Below, in pieces: positions 28,205-37,711 of a stretch of 64,000 bases of DNA. The notes under the pieces were generated by a model, which saw only the letters and a program-made list of their open reading frames with translations, was not told the DNA's origin and ran no database searches. Location: positions 4,000,001 through 4,064,000 of the forward strand of contig NZ_CP014263.1 of NCBI RefSeq assembly GCF_001988955.1, given 5' to 3'. Both the position numbers and the translations under genes were made by a program. How positions within the stretch are numbered: the first letter of the stretch is position 1; each line of letters starts with the position of its first letter. The stretch comes from Spirosoma montaniterrae. GTDB lineage: Bacteria; Bacteroidota; Bacteroidia; Cytophagales; Spirosomataceae.

Positions 28205-29248
28205 TTAGCTCCGCTCCGGGCGCAGGTTCCGCACGGCAGCACCGGCCTGCCACATCTCTGATTCACGCAGTTCGGCCAGTTCCACTTCGAGTTTTTCGCG
28301 GTAGTCGGGCTGCGAGTTGCGCGTGATGCTGATTTCAGCTTGTTCCTGGCTTTTCACCGAGTTATAGAGTTGCTCGAAAACGGGCTTGGTGGCGTCGCGG
28401 AAGGGCTTCCACCAGTCGAGGGCACCGCGTTGCGCCGTAGTGGAGCAGTTGGCGTACATCCAGTCCATGCCGTTTTCGGCTACCAGCGGCATCAGCGACT
28501 GCGTTAGTTCTTCAACCGTTTCGTTGAAGGCTTCCGAGGGGCTGTGGCCGTTGGCACGCAGCACTTCGTACTGGGCAGCAAAAATGCCCTGAATGGCACC
28601 CATCAGCGTACCCCGTTCGCCGGTCAGGTCGGAGGTTACTTCTTTGTAAAAATCGGTCTCGAACAAATAGCCCGACCCAACGCCAATACCCATCGCAATG
28701 CACTTCTCACGGGCGTTGCCGCTGGCATCCTGATAAATGGCGAAGCTGGAATTCAAGCCCTTGCCCTCGACAAACAACCGACGCAGCGACGTTCCCGACC
28801 CTTTTGGCGCCACAAGAAACACGTCAACGTCGGCGGGCGGAACAATACCGGTTTTTTCTTTATACGTTACGCCGAAGCCGTGCGAAAAGTATAGCGATTT
28901 GCCAGGCTTCAGGGCAGCTTTTACGGTCGGCCACAGTTCAATCTGGGCGGCATCACTCAGCAGGAAGCAGATGATGGTACCTTTTTCAAGGGCCTCTTCG
29001 ATACCGAAGAGCGTTTCGCCCGGCACCCAGCCATCGGCCACAGCCTTGTCGTATGTTTTGCCTTCGCGCTGACCCACAATTACATTGAAGCCATTGTCGC
29101 GCATGTTAAGCGACTGACCAGGACCCTGCACGCCATAGCCTATAACGGCGATGGTTTCGTCTTTGAGCGTTTCGAGGGCTTTTTCGAGCGGAAATTCTTC
29201 GCGGGTAACAACATTCTCAACTGTGCCGCCGAAGTTAATTTGTGCCAT
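28205..29248 (-). CDS. ilvC: Ketol-acid reductoisomerase, fungal (Ilv5)-like type
   Basis: NADPH-dependent isomeroreductase, third step of branched-chain amino acid synthesis. The 347-residue protein has GYGVQGPGQSLNMRDNGFN, GFGVTYKEKTGI, SDLTGERGTLMGAI (metal-binding Asp/Glu) and AFNETVEELTQSL. The tail NSQPDYREKLEVELA and the motif order match the mitochondrial Ilv5 enzyme of fungi as I recall it, more than the typical short bacterial KARI. It is last in the ilv run, after a 157-bp palindrome gap. Confidence 0.95.
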   Translation of the reverse strand: MAQINFGGTVENVVTREEFPLEKALETLKDETIAVIGYGVQGPGQSLNMRDNGFNVIVGQREGKTYDKAVADGWVPGETLFGIEEALEKGTIICFLLSDAAQIELWPTVKAALKPGKSLYFSHGFGVTYKEKTGIVPPADVDVFLVAPKGSGTSLRRLFVEGKGLNSSFAIYQDASGNAREKCIAMGIGVGSGYLFETDFYKEVTSDLTGERGTLMGAIQGIFAAQYEVLRANGHSPSEAFNETVEELTQSLMPLVAENGMDWMYANCSTTAQRGALDWWKPFRDATKPVFEQLYNSVKSQEQAEISITRNSQPDYREKLEVELAELRESEMWQAGAAVRNLRPERS

Positions 29249-29310
29249 TCTGTACTGTATTTAGGTTGTAAAAAATTAGTTGTAGTCGGTATTTTGTTGC
29301 TGATGCAATT

Positions 29311-29401
29311 TTTTGTCATCCCGACGCAGGAGGGATCTCGAACCATAGCTATCAAGCGGACTGCTCTAACTCGAGATCCCTCCTGCGTCGGGATGACAAA
29401 A
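29311..29401. repeat. 31-bp perfect palindrome between ilvN and ilvC
   Basis: Arms 29311-29341 and 29371-29401 are exact reverse complements, of the kind GTCATCCCGACGCAGGAGGG, with a 29-nt loop. Similar text recurs in Spirosoma-like genomes as a dispersed repeat; only one pair is in this window. It may terminate part of the transcript before ilvC. Confidence 0.88.
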
Positions 29402-29405
29402 CAAA

Positions 29406-29942
29406 TTACAAATAATACGCCCATTCAGCTTCGGGCAGGTATTCGACCAGCCCCTTCTCGGTCTTGCCGACCGCCACCCGGCCTGAGCGTACAAACTCCA
29501 GAATCTCGTGCTGATGCCGCAGAAACTGAAAGAAATCGAAAATCTCGGCTTCCACGCCAGTTTTTTCAATCACAACGTAATCTAAGCCCCAATACACGAC
29601 CCACGCCTTATACTCTTTGTTGATCGTTTCTACGTCGAGTGGTTTTGCGCCGAGCGGGGTACTGATTTTAAACAACGCGATTTCATTGTACACGATCTCG
29701 TCGTTCAGATAGCCGAAAACGGCCATTACTTCTACGATCTTACGAATCTGCCGAACAAGTTTTTCAACCTCTTCGCGTGATTCGTGCTTGATAACAATCG
29801 TGAACCGCGAGACGCCTTTGCGCTCGGTTTCCGATACGGTCAGGCTTTCGATATTAATGCGTCGGCGCGTGAAAACGATGGTGATACGGTTGAGCAGCCC
29901 AATCGTATTCGACGTGAAGACGCAGATGGTGTAAGTGGTCAT
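29406..29942 (-). CDS. ilvN: Acetolactate synthase small (regulatory) subunit
   Basis: A 178-residue regulatory subunit with an N-terminal ACT domain (TICVFTSNTIGLLNRITIVF) that mediates valine feedback in this family, then a second ferredoxin-like C-terminal domain. Its ATG overlaps the ilvB TGA (ATGA). It activates and regulates the IlvB catalytic subunit. Confidence 0.94.
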   Translation of the reverse strand: MTTYTICVFTSNTIGLLNRITIVFTRRRINIESLTVSETERKGVSRFTIVIKHESREEVEKLVRQIRKIVEVMAVFGYLNDEIVYNEIALFKISTPLGAKPLDVETINKEYKAWVVYWGLDYVVIEKTGVEAEIFDFFQFLRHQHEILEFVRSGRVAVGKTEKGLVEYLPEAEWAYYL

Positions 29943-31726
29943 GACAGTCTGATCTGGGCGACGCTGGCACCGGCAGGCACCATCGGAAACACATTTTCTT
30001 CTTTTTCGACAATCACTTCAAGCAGATACGGCCCGTCGTGCGCCAGCAGGGTATCGAGTGATTCGGCCAGCGTAGTGCGGTCGGCGCAGGTGTGCCCGTC
30101 CATGCCGAAACCTTTGGCAATAGTCACGAAATCAGGGTTTTGTAGTTCTACAAACGAGTACCGGCGTTGGTGGAACAACTGTTGCCACTGCCGCACCATG
30201 CCCAGAAAATTATTGTTCAGGATAATGGCCTTTACGGGTTGTTTGTTCTGCACAATGGTACCCAGCTCCTGTAAAGTCATCTGGAAACAGCCGTCGCCAA
30301 TAATGGCTACCACTGTGCGGTCAGGAGCGGCTACTTGTGCCCCGAACGCAGCCGGGAGCGCGAAACCCATCGTTCCCATCCCACCCGATGTTACCAGACT
30401 ATTCGGTCGCTGAAATTTGTAATACCTCGACGCCATCATCTGATGCTGACCCACATCTGTGACAAGCACAGCCTCGCCGTTGGTCTTTTTTGATAGCAGG
30501 TCGATTACTTCGCCCATCTGGATTTTTTCACTATCGCCCGACAGACTTGGCACCGTAATTTTCTCATGTTCTATGGCATCATACTTTCTGAATTCGTTGC
30601 GCCAAACGGTATGGTCATTAGCGTTCACAAGCGGCAACAACGCTTTTAAGGCCGCCTTCGCATCGCCTACCACGGGTGCATCGGCCCGGATAATCTTATC
30701 GATTTCGGCGGGGTCAATTTCAATGTGCACAACCTTTGCCTGCCGAATATACTTGCTGGCGTCGCCCGTTACGCGGTCGTCGAAGCGCATCCCAACGGCG
30801 ATAATCACGTCGGCCTGATCGGTCAGTACGTTGGGGCCATAGTTACCGTGCATACCTAACCAGCCTACGTATAGCGGGTGGCCGGTCGAAATGGTCGATT
30901 GACCGAGTAAGGTAGTAGCAACCGGAATGCCCGTTTTTTCGGCAAACTGCCGCAGTTCGTCTTCGGCTTTAGCAATCTGAACCCCGTGACCCACCAGCAT
31001 GTAGGGCCGTTTAGCCCCGTTTATCAGCTTCGCAGCCGCTTCCAACTGCTCGGTTTTGGGTACTAAACGAGGGCGGTAGCTGATAATACTCTGACAGCAT
31101 TCATAGTGAAACGGTCGGGTCATTAATTCTAATTGCGCCGACTTTGTAATGTCAATCAACACCGGGCCGGGCCGCCCCGATTGGGCAATGTAAAACGCCT
31201 TTGAAATAACTTCCGGCACCTCATCGGCATTGGTAATCTGGTAGTTCCATTTAGTAATAGGCATCGTTACACCCATCACATCGGCTTCCTGGAAGGCGTC
31301 TGTACCGAGCAACCGCTTAGCCACCTGCCCCACAATGCAGACCATCGGGGTGGAGTCGATAAGTGCGTCGGCAATGGCCGTAACAAGATTGGTAGCACCC
31401 GGCCCCGACGTAACAAGACATACCCCGGCCCTACCCTGCATCCGGGCATATCCCTGGGCCGCGTGCCCTGCGCCCTGCTCGTGCCGTACCAGAATATGAT
31501 TAATCCGGTCTTGATAGTCATACAGAGCATCGTAGACGGGCATGATGGCTCCGCCCGGATAACCAAAAATAGTATCGACGCCCTCAGCCAGCAACGACCG
31601 CATCAGGGCTTCGGAGCCGGAAAGGGGCAGGATAGCAGGTTGCGGAGGAGACGCAAAATCTTGCCGGTCCGCCGGTGCGGTCTCTACGGCGGGTTGTATG
31701 TCTGAAAGTACGCTGACCGTTTCCAT
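29939..31726 (-). CDS. ilvB: Acetolactate synthase large (catalytic) subunit
   Basis: A 595-residue ThDP/FAD enzyme: FGYPGGAIMPVYDAL, catalytic Glu in RHEQGAGHAAQGYAR, FAD-binding MHGNYGPNVL region and the ThDP motif GDGCFQMTLQELGT with NNNFLGMVRQW. It begins with a 25-residue low-complexity leader rich in Ala and Gln. It follows the methyltransferase gene by 29 bp. Confidence 0.96.
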   Translation of the reverse strand: METVSVLSDIQPAVETAPADRQDFASPPQPAILPLSGSEALMRSLLAEGVDTIFGYPGGAIMPVYDALYDYQDRINHILVRHEQGAGHAAQGYARMQGRAGVCLVTSGPGATNLVTAIADALIDSTPMVCIVGQVAKRLLGTDAFQEADVMGVTMPITKWNYQITNADEVPEVISKAFYIAQSGRPGPVLIDITKSAQLELMTRPFHYECCQSIISYRPRLVPKTEQLEAAAKLINGAKRPYMLVGHGVQIAKAEDELRQFAEKTGIPVATTLLGQSTISTGHPLYVGWLGMHGNYGPNVLTDQADVIIAVGMRFDDRVTGDASKYIRQAKVVHIEIDPAEIDKIIRADAPVVGDAKAALKALLPLVNANDHTVWRNEFRKYDAIEHEKITVPSLSGDSEKIQMGEVIDLLSKKTNGEAVLVTDVGQHQMMASRYYKFQRPNSLVTSGGMGTMGFALPAAFGAQVAAPDRTVVAIIGDGCFQMTLQELGTIVQNKQPVKAIILNNNFLGMVRQWQQLFHQRRYSFVELQNPDFVTIAKGFGMDGHTCADRTTLAESLDTLLAHDGPYLLEVIVEKEENVFPMVPAGASVAQIRLS

Positions 31727-31755
31727 TGGTTTGGAGCGTTTGTTGATTTACAGTT

Positions 31756-32334
31756 CTATTTCTTTGTGGCAATCAATATGCCTGTCGACCATGCCATTCT
31801 GACGACGTTCAGGTCGGTTCGGTTCGCTAAGTCGGTCACTAATTTGTCGACCTTATCACCGTGACCATCGGGCCAGTTGGGTTGCGGCAGCATATCGTCG
31901 ATAACGTACATCCCTCCCGGTGCCAGCGCGTTCAGAGCAGCATCGAGATTAGCGTATTTACCCGGCCATGCATCAGCAAAAATCAGGTCAAACTGCTGAT
32001 GCTGATTCACTTCTAACCAATCACCGGCGTCAAGGCATAGAAGTTCTAAACGGGCATCATCGCCCAGAATATTATCCGCCACTGATTGATAAATCGGCTC
32101 ATTATCAATGGATAGTAACGACGAGTCGGCATCCATACCAGCCAGTAGCCAGGCTGTTGCCAACCCTGTGCCGGTGCCAATTTCCAAAACACGGGCTTTG
32201 GGTTTCGAGCCAGCCAGCGTCTTCAGCAATGCTCCCGTCTGCAAATCGGAAGGCATAGAAAACCGGATCGACTTACTGGCGATTTCGATGGCTGAAAAAC
32301 CTTTGGGAAGTGTATGAATGTCGTCGTTGAACAT
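31756..32334 (-). CDS. Class I SAM-dependent (O-)methyltransferase
   Basis: A 192-residue methyltransferase of the O-methyltransferase (COMT-like) group: motif I VLEIGTGTGLATAWLL, acidic loop SIDNEPIYQ and motif III LIFADAWPGKYANLDAAL. The substrate is not known. It lies 41 bp after HepT and 29 bp before ilvB, so it seems part of the same transcript; no direct role in branched-chain synthesis is expected. Confidence 0.85.
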   Translation of the reverse strand: MFNDDIHTLPKGFSAIEIASKSIRFSMPSDLQTGALLKTLAGSKPKARVLEIGTGTGLATAWLLAGMDADSSLLSIDNEPIYQSVADNILGDDARLELLCLDAGDWLEVNQHQQFDLIFADAWPGKYANLDAALNALAPGGMYVIDDMLPQPNWPDGHGDKVDKLVTDLANRTDLNVVRMAWSTGILIATKK

Positions 32335-32375
32335 TACTTCTTGTTAAACTTTCCGGGTTTGTTTAGTATGCACCA

Positions 32376-32732
32376 CTACTTGGCCGTTGCTTCTCTTTCT
32401 AATGCATCAAGAATGTTTTCAATAGCTATCAAGAGCGGAGCCGCATCGTCTGTTATAGTTGCCCAGACAATCATTAAGTCAACATCAATGTATTGATGAA
32501 TGAGCCGGTCTCGCATTCCTGCCATGTCTCTCCAAGGTACATTAGGGAATCGCTCACGTAGTGGCATTGATAACCTTTTGGTTGCCTCTCCTGCAATTTC
32601 TAACTGCCGAACACAAGCATCCTGCGTTTTAGAGTCAGAAAGAAAGGTTTCCAGTGTCATTCCTTCCGCATACTCAAGGAGCTTCATAAAACTGTTGGCG
32701 ATGTGTTCCAAATAGATTTGGTCGTCTTTCAT
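32376..32732 (-). CDS. hepT: HepT-family toxin (RNase), copy 1
   Basis: A 118-residue HEPN protein (DUF86) with the RX4HXY motif as RDRLIHQY in [11 protein letters not shown]. HepT proteins are RNases that are silenced when the partner MntA AMPylates the Tyr of this motif. The ATG overlaps the mntA stop (ATGA). All three motif residues are intact, so it is probably active. Confidence 0.9.
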   Translation of the reverse strand: MKDDQIYLEHIANSFMKLLEYAEGMTLETFLSDSKTQDACVRQLEIAGEATKRLSMPLRERFPNVPWRDMAGMRDRLIHQYIDVDLMIVWATITDDAAPLLIAIENILDALEREATAK

Positions 32733-33016
32733 CGCGAAATCAGTTTTAAGTCCTGAAAAATATTCTGTCGCATTCGTTTATTTTTGATGCCGTTTTCCGA
32801 CACCAAATCGACTGTTAAATCGAGCATTTCGGATAGTTCGCGTTGCATACGAACAAATGTCAGCAGCGAGACAGGCCGACTAAATTTTATTAATAGGTCC
32901 AGGTCGCTATCCTGCTGATTTTCACCCCGCGCCCACGAACCAAACACACCCACCCACTCCGGCTGATATTGTCGGAGATAGTTCAGGATTTTGCTATTTT
33001 GATCGGGCGTTGTCAT
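32729..33016 (-). CDS. mntA: MntA-family nucleotidyltransferase antitoxin, copy 1
   Basis: A 95-residue minimal nucleotidyltransferase with GSX10DXD ([15 protein letters not shown]). It is expected to AMPylate HepT. It is upstream of hepT in the usual order for this TA class. A 13-bp hairpin lies 43 bp upstream. Confidence 0.9.
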   Translation of the reverse strand: MTTPDQNSKILNYLRQYQPEWVGVFGSWARGENQQDSDLDLLIKFSRPVSLLTFVRMQRELSEMLDLTVDLVSENGIKNKRMRQNIFQDLKLISR

Positions 33017-33058
33017 GGCAGTTTGACTTGTTGTTCAATGACGTTTTAGCGTTTATTG

Positions 33059-33089
33059 GTTTGTGCAATAAAAATATTATTGCACAAAC
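33059..33089. promoter_or_regulatory. Perfect hairpin between nuclease-like gene and mntA
   Basis: Arms GTTTGTGCAATAA (33059-33071) and TTATTGCACAAAC (33077-33089) with a 5-nt loop. It lies 2 bp after the nuclease-gene stop and 43 bp before the mntA ATG. It may be a terminator-like stem for the upstream gene or an operator for the TA pair. Confidence 0.5.
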
Positions 33090-33091
33090 AT

Positions 33092-33658
33092 TTATAAGCT
33101 GTTAAGTTCTTCTTTCATTGTGGCAACAGGCTCATTGATAAGTTGTTCTGTGAGAGCTTCCTCTATTGACTTCCAATCTTCTTTGAAAGAATCTATAACA
33201 TTGTTATCAACCTGTAATCTCCACCACCCTTCCTGCCAATCTTTACATATTTCGTTCGTTAACCTCACGGAAGGAATAATGTAAACCGTTGGTTGCCAAA
33301 TGTTAGATGATTGATGAAAATCCCAGGCCCCACCTAAGTCGACAAATGCAAAAAATAAATTTGACTTCGGTGTTTTAACAGCCTTATATGACAAAGCCCA
33401 ATCCAGCTTTGCCCATTTTTTGTCAGATCCACGCCCTCGTGTTCGTCGGGCAAATTCAGCCGTTTTAACCTGTATTGCAATTTGTTTTTCCCCAGTCGGA
33501 GAGCAAGCGAGAATATCAACATAAGGTGCATTTCCAAATGTCACAGAAGCATGAATGCGCATGCTGGCAAGTTTTGCCATAACGTAGTATGTACCTGCTG
33601 CCCCGACGAATTGTGAGTCCTTTGATTGCATTGTAGTTATTATCTTATCATACTTCAT
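33092..33658 (-). CDS. PD-(D/E)XK-like nuclease-fold protein
   Basis: A 188-residue protein with a possible restriction-endonuclease core: [20 protein letters not shown] reads as D...QXK, with Gln in place of the usual Glu. The flanks are beta/alpha and the C-terminus Trp-rich (WQEGWWRLQ). A family with PD(D/E)XK fold and role in DNA cleavage is a guess. The ATG at 33658 overlaps the ilvD end by 11 bp; an internal ATG at 33631 is an alternative. Overlap implies co-translation with ilvD. Confidence 0.55.
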   Translation of the reverse strand: MKYDKIITTMQSKDSQFVGAAGTYYVMAKLASMRIHASVTFGNAPYVDILACSPTGEKQIAIQVKTAEFARRTRGRGSDKKWAKLDWALSYKAVKTPKSNLFFAFVDLGGAWDFHQSSNIWQPTVYIIPSVRLTNEICKDWQEGWWRLQVDNNVIDSFKEDWKSIEEALTEQLINEPVATMKEELNSL

Positions 33659-35348
33659 CCGTTACGCAACCCTCATTAGCGGGTTTCACAGCACGGATGT
33701 ATTTGCCCAGAATGCCTTTGGTAAAACGAGGGGCAGGTTTTACCCAGCCTGCCCGGCGTTCGGTCAGTTCAGCGTCTGAAACGTGCAACGTAATTTCGCG
33801 GGTCGTGGCATCCAGCGTAATCCGGTCGCCATCGCGCACAAAGGCAATAGTGCCGCCTTCAACAGCTTCGGGAGTAATATGACCGACTACGAAGCCGTGT
33901 GTACCGCCCGAAAAACGTCCGTCGGTAATCAGCGCGACCTTATCGCCTAATCCCGCGCCCATGATGGCGGAGGTCGGTTTCAGCATTTCGGCCATACCGG
34001 GGCCGCCTTTCGGACCGGAGTTGCGAATCACAATCACCTGACCCGGCAGAATTTCGCCCCGGTTTAGAAAGTCGATGATTTCGCCTTCGTGTTCACAAAC
34101 CTTCGCCGTGCCCTCAAACCGGGTGCCTTCTTTTCCCGTAATCTTAGCCACGCCCCCGTTAGGAGCAAGGTTGCCGTAAAGCACCTGAATATGACCTGTT
34201 GGCTTAACCGGCTGCGACAGTGGAAATACTATTTTCTGACTCTCGAAATCGAGGTCAGGAGCTTCGGCGAGGTTTTCGGCTACGGTTTTACCCGTCACGG
34301 TCAGGCAATCGCCATGAATCAGCCCGTTTTGCCAGAGGTATTTCGTTACTGCCGGAACGCCCCCAATGCCGAGCATGTCTTCCATATAATATTTACCACT
34401 CGGCTTCAGGTCGGCCAGAAACGGCGTCCGGTCGCTAATAACCTGAATATCATCGAGCGACAGCGAAAGCCCTGCCGAGCGAGCAATTGCCAGATAGTGC
34501 AGAGCCGCGTTGGTCGAACCGCCGAGTGCCATAACTAATGTCAGCGCATTTTCGAGCGATTCTTTCGTGATGATATCTTTCGGCGTGATGCCGCGCCGGA
34601 GCAGTTCTCGCATGGCCGCGCCAATTTTTTTGCACTCCTCCTGCTTGCCTTCGTGCGTGGCGGGGTAGCTGCTGCTGAACGGCAGACTCAGACCCATTGC
34701 CTCAATGCTGCTTGCCATCGTGTTGGCCGTATACATGCCGCCACAGGCTCCCTGTCCGGGAATCGAGTTCTGGATAACGCCCTTGTAATCTTCGTCGGAA
34801 ATGGTTCCGGCCACTTTTTTACCGTAGGCTTCAAAGGCAGAAATGATGTCTAATTTCTGCCCTTTGTAATGGCCGGACCGGATGGTGCCACCGTAAACCA
34901 TAATGCCGGGTCGGTCGAGACGGGCCATCGCCATTACGGCACCGGGCATGTTTTTATCACAGCCGACTACCGTAATCACACCATCGTACCATTGTGCCGA
35001 AACTACCGCTTCGATGCTATCGGCGATGAGGTCACGGCTGGGCAGCGAGTAGCGCATTCCGTCGTTGCCGTTGGTCATTCCGTCAGAAACGCCGATGGTG
35101 TTGAAAATTAGTCCAACCATACCGCTTGCCTGAACACCCTGCTTAACGTATACCGACAAGCCGTTGAGGTGCATGTTGCAGGGATTGCCTTCATAGCCAG
35201 TGCTGGCAATGCCAATCTGAGCTTTCTCCATATCGGCTTCGGTCAGGCCGATACCATATAACATGGCCTGAGCGGCTGGATTACTGATTTCCTGCGTGAG
35301 CGTGCGACTGAATTTATTCAAACCAACAATTGACGACGTTTCTATCAT
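33648..35348 (-). CDS. ilvD: Dihydroxy-acid dehydratase
   Basis: A 566-residue Fe-S dehydratase of valine, isoleucine and leucine synthesis. Fe-S/Mg motifs: [30 protein letters not shown] and, late in the protein, [16 protein letters not shown]. The ATG at 35348 (METSSIVG-type start as [11 protein letters not shown]) is used; a 52-residue extension upstream lacks family similarity. It heads the ilv run and is divergent from murQ. Confidence 0.95.
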   Translation of the reverse strand: MIETSSIVGLNKFSRTLTQEISNPAAQAMLYGIGLTEADMEKAQIGIASTGYEGNPCNMHLNGLSVYVKQGVQASGMVGLIFNTIGVSDGMTNGNDGMRYSLPSRDLIADSIEAVVSAQWYDGVITVVGCDKNMPGAVMAMARLDRPGIMVYGGTIRSGHYKGQKLDIISAFEAYGKKVAGTISDEDYKGVIQNSIPGQGACGGMYTANTMASSIEAMGLSLPFSSSYPATHEGKQEECKKIGAAMRELLRRGITPKDIITKESLENALTLVMALGGSTNAALHYLAIARSAGLSLSLDDIQVISDRTPFLADLKPSGKYYMEDMLGIGGVPAVTKYLWQNGLIHGDCLTVTGKTVAENLAEAPDLDFESQKIVFPLSQPVKPTGHIQVLYGNLAPNGGVAKITGKEGTRFEGTAKVCEHEGEIIDFLNRGEILPGQVIVIRNSGPKGGPGMAEMLKPTSAIMGAGLGDKVALITDGRFSGGTHGFVVGHITPEAVEGGTIAFVRDGDRITLDATTREITLHVSDAELTERRAGWVKPAPRFTKGILGKYIRAVKPANEGCVTDEV

Positions 35349-35434
35349 TTCTGCAATTAGCGAAATTTCGCTGATAGTGTAATAACGCCGTAAATAAAAA
35401 CAGTCTTTTGCGGAAAGGCAAGATTTGTTCGTAA

Positions 35435-35467
35435 TTTGTTTGTAGCGAGTGCCTGTTATTACCTTTG
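35435..35467 (+). promoter_or_regulatory. murQ promoter, -33 TTTG and -7 TACCTTTG, leaderless
   Basis: TTTG at 35435-35438 and again at 35439-35442, then TACCTTTG at 35460-35467: 17 or 21 nt spacing, the best promoter match in the window. Only 4 nt separate the box from the murQ ATG, so the transcript should start at or next to the start codon. Confidence 0.65.
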
Positions 35468-35471
35468 ACCC

Positions 35472-36269
35472 ATGACTACCGAAACCGCATCCCACTACGA
35501 TCATTTAGAGCAAATGTCGGTCCACGACCTGCTCACGAACATCAATAATGAAGACAAAACCGTGCCATTGGCGGTTGAAAAAGCTATTCCACAAATCGAA
35601 TCGCTGGTTACGGAAATCGTGAAACGCATGAAAGAGGGTGGCCGCCTGTTCTACATTGGAGCTGGTACAAGCGGTCGGCTCGGCATTGTCGACGCGTCGG
35701 AGTGCCCACCAACCTACGGCGTTCCGGCTGACCTGGTAATCGGGCTGATTGCCGGGGGCGACGTAGCCATTCGGAGTGCGGTTGAGTTTGCTGAAGATGA
35801 CCCCGAACAAGCCTGGAGCGATATGGCCGTTTATCAGCCCGACTCGCTCGATACGGTCATCGGTATTGCTGCCTCGGGCCGAACTCCCTACGTAATTGGT
35901 GGGCTGAATCAGGCCCGTGCCGCTGGCTTACTGACGGGCTGCATTGTTTGCAATACCGGCTCGGCAGTAGCGCAGGCGGCTGAGTACCCTGTCGAAGTGG
36001 TGGTTGGACCGGAGTTTGTGACAGGCAGCACCCGCATGAAATCGGGCACGGCGCAAAAATTAGTATTGAACATGGTCTCAACTTCGGTGATGATTCAGTT
36101 GGGCCGGGTGAAAGGCAACAAAATGGTCGATATGCAGCTATCGAATATTAAATTGAAAGACAGGGCTGCTAAAATGGTTATAAGCGAAACCGGTGTCGAT
36201 TATGCCACTGCCGAGCAGTTGCTGGCGAAGTATGGCAGTGTGCGGGCGGCTATCGAGAATTATAGATGA
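35472..36269 (+). CDS. murQ: N-acetylmuramic acid 6-phosphate etherase
   Basis: Cleaves the lactyl ether of MurNAc-6-phosphate in cell-wall recycling. The 265-residue SIS-fold protein has the family text [20 protein letters not shown] with the catalytic Glu, [33 protein letters not shown], and the C-terminal [11 protein letters not shown]. It is a lone + gene between the ilv run and lon/AGE on the minus strand. Its promoter suggests leaderless translation. Confidence 0.95.
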   Translation: MTTETASHYDHLEQMSVHDLLTNINNEDKTVPLAVEKAIPQIESLVTEIVKRMKEGGRLFYIGAGTSGRLGIVDASECPPTYGVPADLVIGLIAGGDVAIRSAVEFAEDDPEQAWSDMAVYQPDSLDTVIGIAASGRTPYVIGGLNQARAAGLLTGCIVCNTGSAVAQAAEYPVEVVVGPEFVTGSTRMKSGTAQKLVLNMVSTSVMIQLGRVKGNKMVDMQLSNIKLKDRAAKMVISETGVDYATAEQLLAKYGSVRAAIENYR

Positions 36270-36280
36270 TTTTTCAAGAG

Positions 36281-36514
36281 GAACACAGATGGCACGGATG
36301 AACACAGATTAAGTTTACTCGTAAATTAATACCATTTTGACTTGGCTATGACGTATTGCTGACGCGAGTGAGACGCAAAGGATTGCGTCTCTACGTCGGA
36401 TGGTCAACCGTAGAGACGCAACCCTTTGCGTCTCACTCGCGTCAGCAATACGTCATAGGTGATTCCATTGGGTATAAAATCTGTGTTCATCCGTAGCATC
36501 CGTACAATCCGTGT
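36281..36514. repeat. Nested long palindrome (about 230 bp)
   Basis: Core: perfect 35-bp arms 36347-36381 and 36423-36457 (text TATGACGTATTGCTGACGCG...), enclosing a second perfect 13-bp stem 36383-36395/36409-36421 (TTGCGTCTCTACG). Outer imperfect arms (AACACAGAT text near 36281-36310 and TGTGTTCATCCGT text near 36478-36514) pair around it. It fills the gap between murQ and the AGE gene, which converge here. Confidence 0.9.
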
Positions 36515-36520
36515 TCCCCT

Positions 36521-37711
36521 TTAAATCCAGCTACGGCGCACGGTGGGCTGAATCTGGGCGGCTTTTGTGAGTAACTGAGCCGTTTCGGCCAGACACCGGA
36601 TTTGCGAAAAACAGCCAACGTCGGGCGTAGCTTTAGCCCCCAATACGGGCTGATGATGGATGTCGAGCAGGAGGTGCCAGCCGGGGGTGGTACTATCGGG
36701 AAAGCGGGCAAACGTGTAATCGTGAATGCGCCGAAACCATTTAGCGCAGTCGGGATGGCGGGTTTGCCAGTAAAGTTTCGCCAGGGTGTTCAAGGCTTCG
36801 AGTTGCACCCACGCCCATTTTAGTTGCCAGTCAGAACGAAGGTTGGGTTGCTGTTTCTGGTCGATGCGCGTTAACAGACCCGCCGAAACTTCATCCCATG
36901 CCAGTTCGCAGGTACGCAAACACCACGACAGCACCTGTGCCGTAATCTTCTGGTTTTTCGTTCCTGCATACGCGTCGAGCAGCAGACCTGAAACCCGGAA
37001 CGTCAGGCCTACGTGCTGACTGCGGCCTTCGGGCGTGTTCAGAAAAGCGGAGCCGGGCAAGGCGTATTCGTGCAATACATTGGCGCGGGGTTCGAGAAAC
37101 GTTCCGAACAACGCGCTTAAAGCCGCGTCTACGTGCTCTTTGTTCGCGTCTTCGTCAAACAGCGGTTGCATCGTTAGCGTAGCCTGCAAAAGCGTTGCCG
37201 GTTCGCTCAAATGATGTAGCGTATGCAGCCGATCATCGACCGCATTAGTACGAATAGCACAGGCTTCAACCCCATGCGCAAACGTTTGCTTTGCCAACGC
37301 GGCCCACTCATCGTTTGCTGTAGCCGCGTATAGCTGCGCGTAGGCCATTGCCAAAAAACAGACTGGTGTCGAGTCAGCAGCGAGTGCTACAGGCCGCCCG
37401 CGCCGGTCGAGTTGAGCATACCATGTACCGGATTCGTGATGCGCAAACTGACGCAAAAAAACGCCCCCCTGCCGTGCATGTTCGAGCCACGCGGGTTGCT
37501 TTTCGACGTTTGCATACAGCCACGCAAACGCCCAGGTTTGCTGCGCCTGCAAGCTTACATACTTGTTGCCGTCAATAATTTCGCCCGTTGCCGACAACAG
37601 GTCAAAATAGCCCCCGCACAGCCCATCGGAGCTGTGTTTTAACCAAAAAGGCACTACCTGTTCAAGCAATGCCCCTTTGTAATCGGCAGTAAGTTTCTGA
37701 AAATCAATCAA
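36521..37711 (-). CDS. N-acylglucosamine 2-epimerase (AGE) family isomerase
   Basis: A 396-residue (alpha/alpha)6-barrel protein with typical text: GGYFDLLSATGE, YVSLQAQQTWAFAWLYANV, FRVSGLLLDAY and a late AETAQLLTKAAQ. The family includes GlcNAc epimerases and ketose isomerases; the exact substrate is unknown. The TTG at 37711 overlaps the lon TGA (TTGA) and no usable ATG lies near, so an unusual, translationally coupled start is likely. Confidence 0.85.
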   Translation of the reverse strand: MIDFQKLTADYKGALLEQVVPFWLKHSSDGLCGGYFDLLSATGEIIDGNKYVSLQAQQTWAFAWLYANVEKQPAWLEHARQGGVFLRQFAHHESGTWYAQLDRRGRPVALAADSTPVCFLAMAYAQLYAATANDEWAALAKQTFAHGVEACAIRTNAVDDRLHTLHHLSEPATLLQATLTMQPLFDEDANKEHVDAALSALFGTFLEPRANVLHEYALPGSAFLNTPEGRSQHVGLTFRVSGLLLDAYAGTKNQKITAQVLSWCLRTCELAWDEVSAGLLTRIDQKQQPNLRSDWQLKWAWVQLEALNTLAKLYWQTRHPDCAKWFRRIHDYTFARFPDSTTPGWHLLLDIHHQPVLGAKATPDVGCFSQIRCLAETAQLLTKAAQIQPTVRRSWI

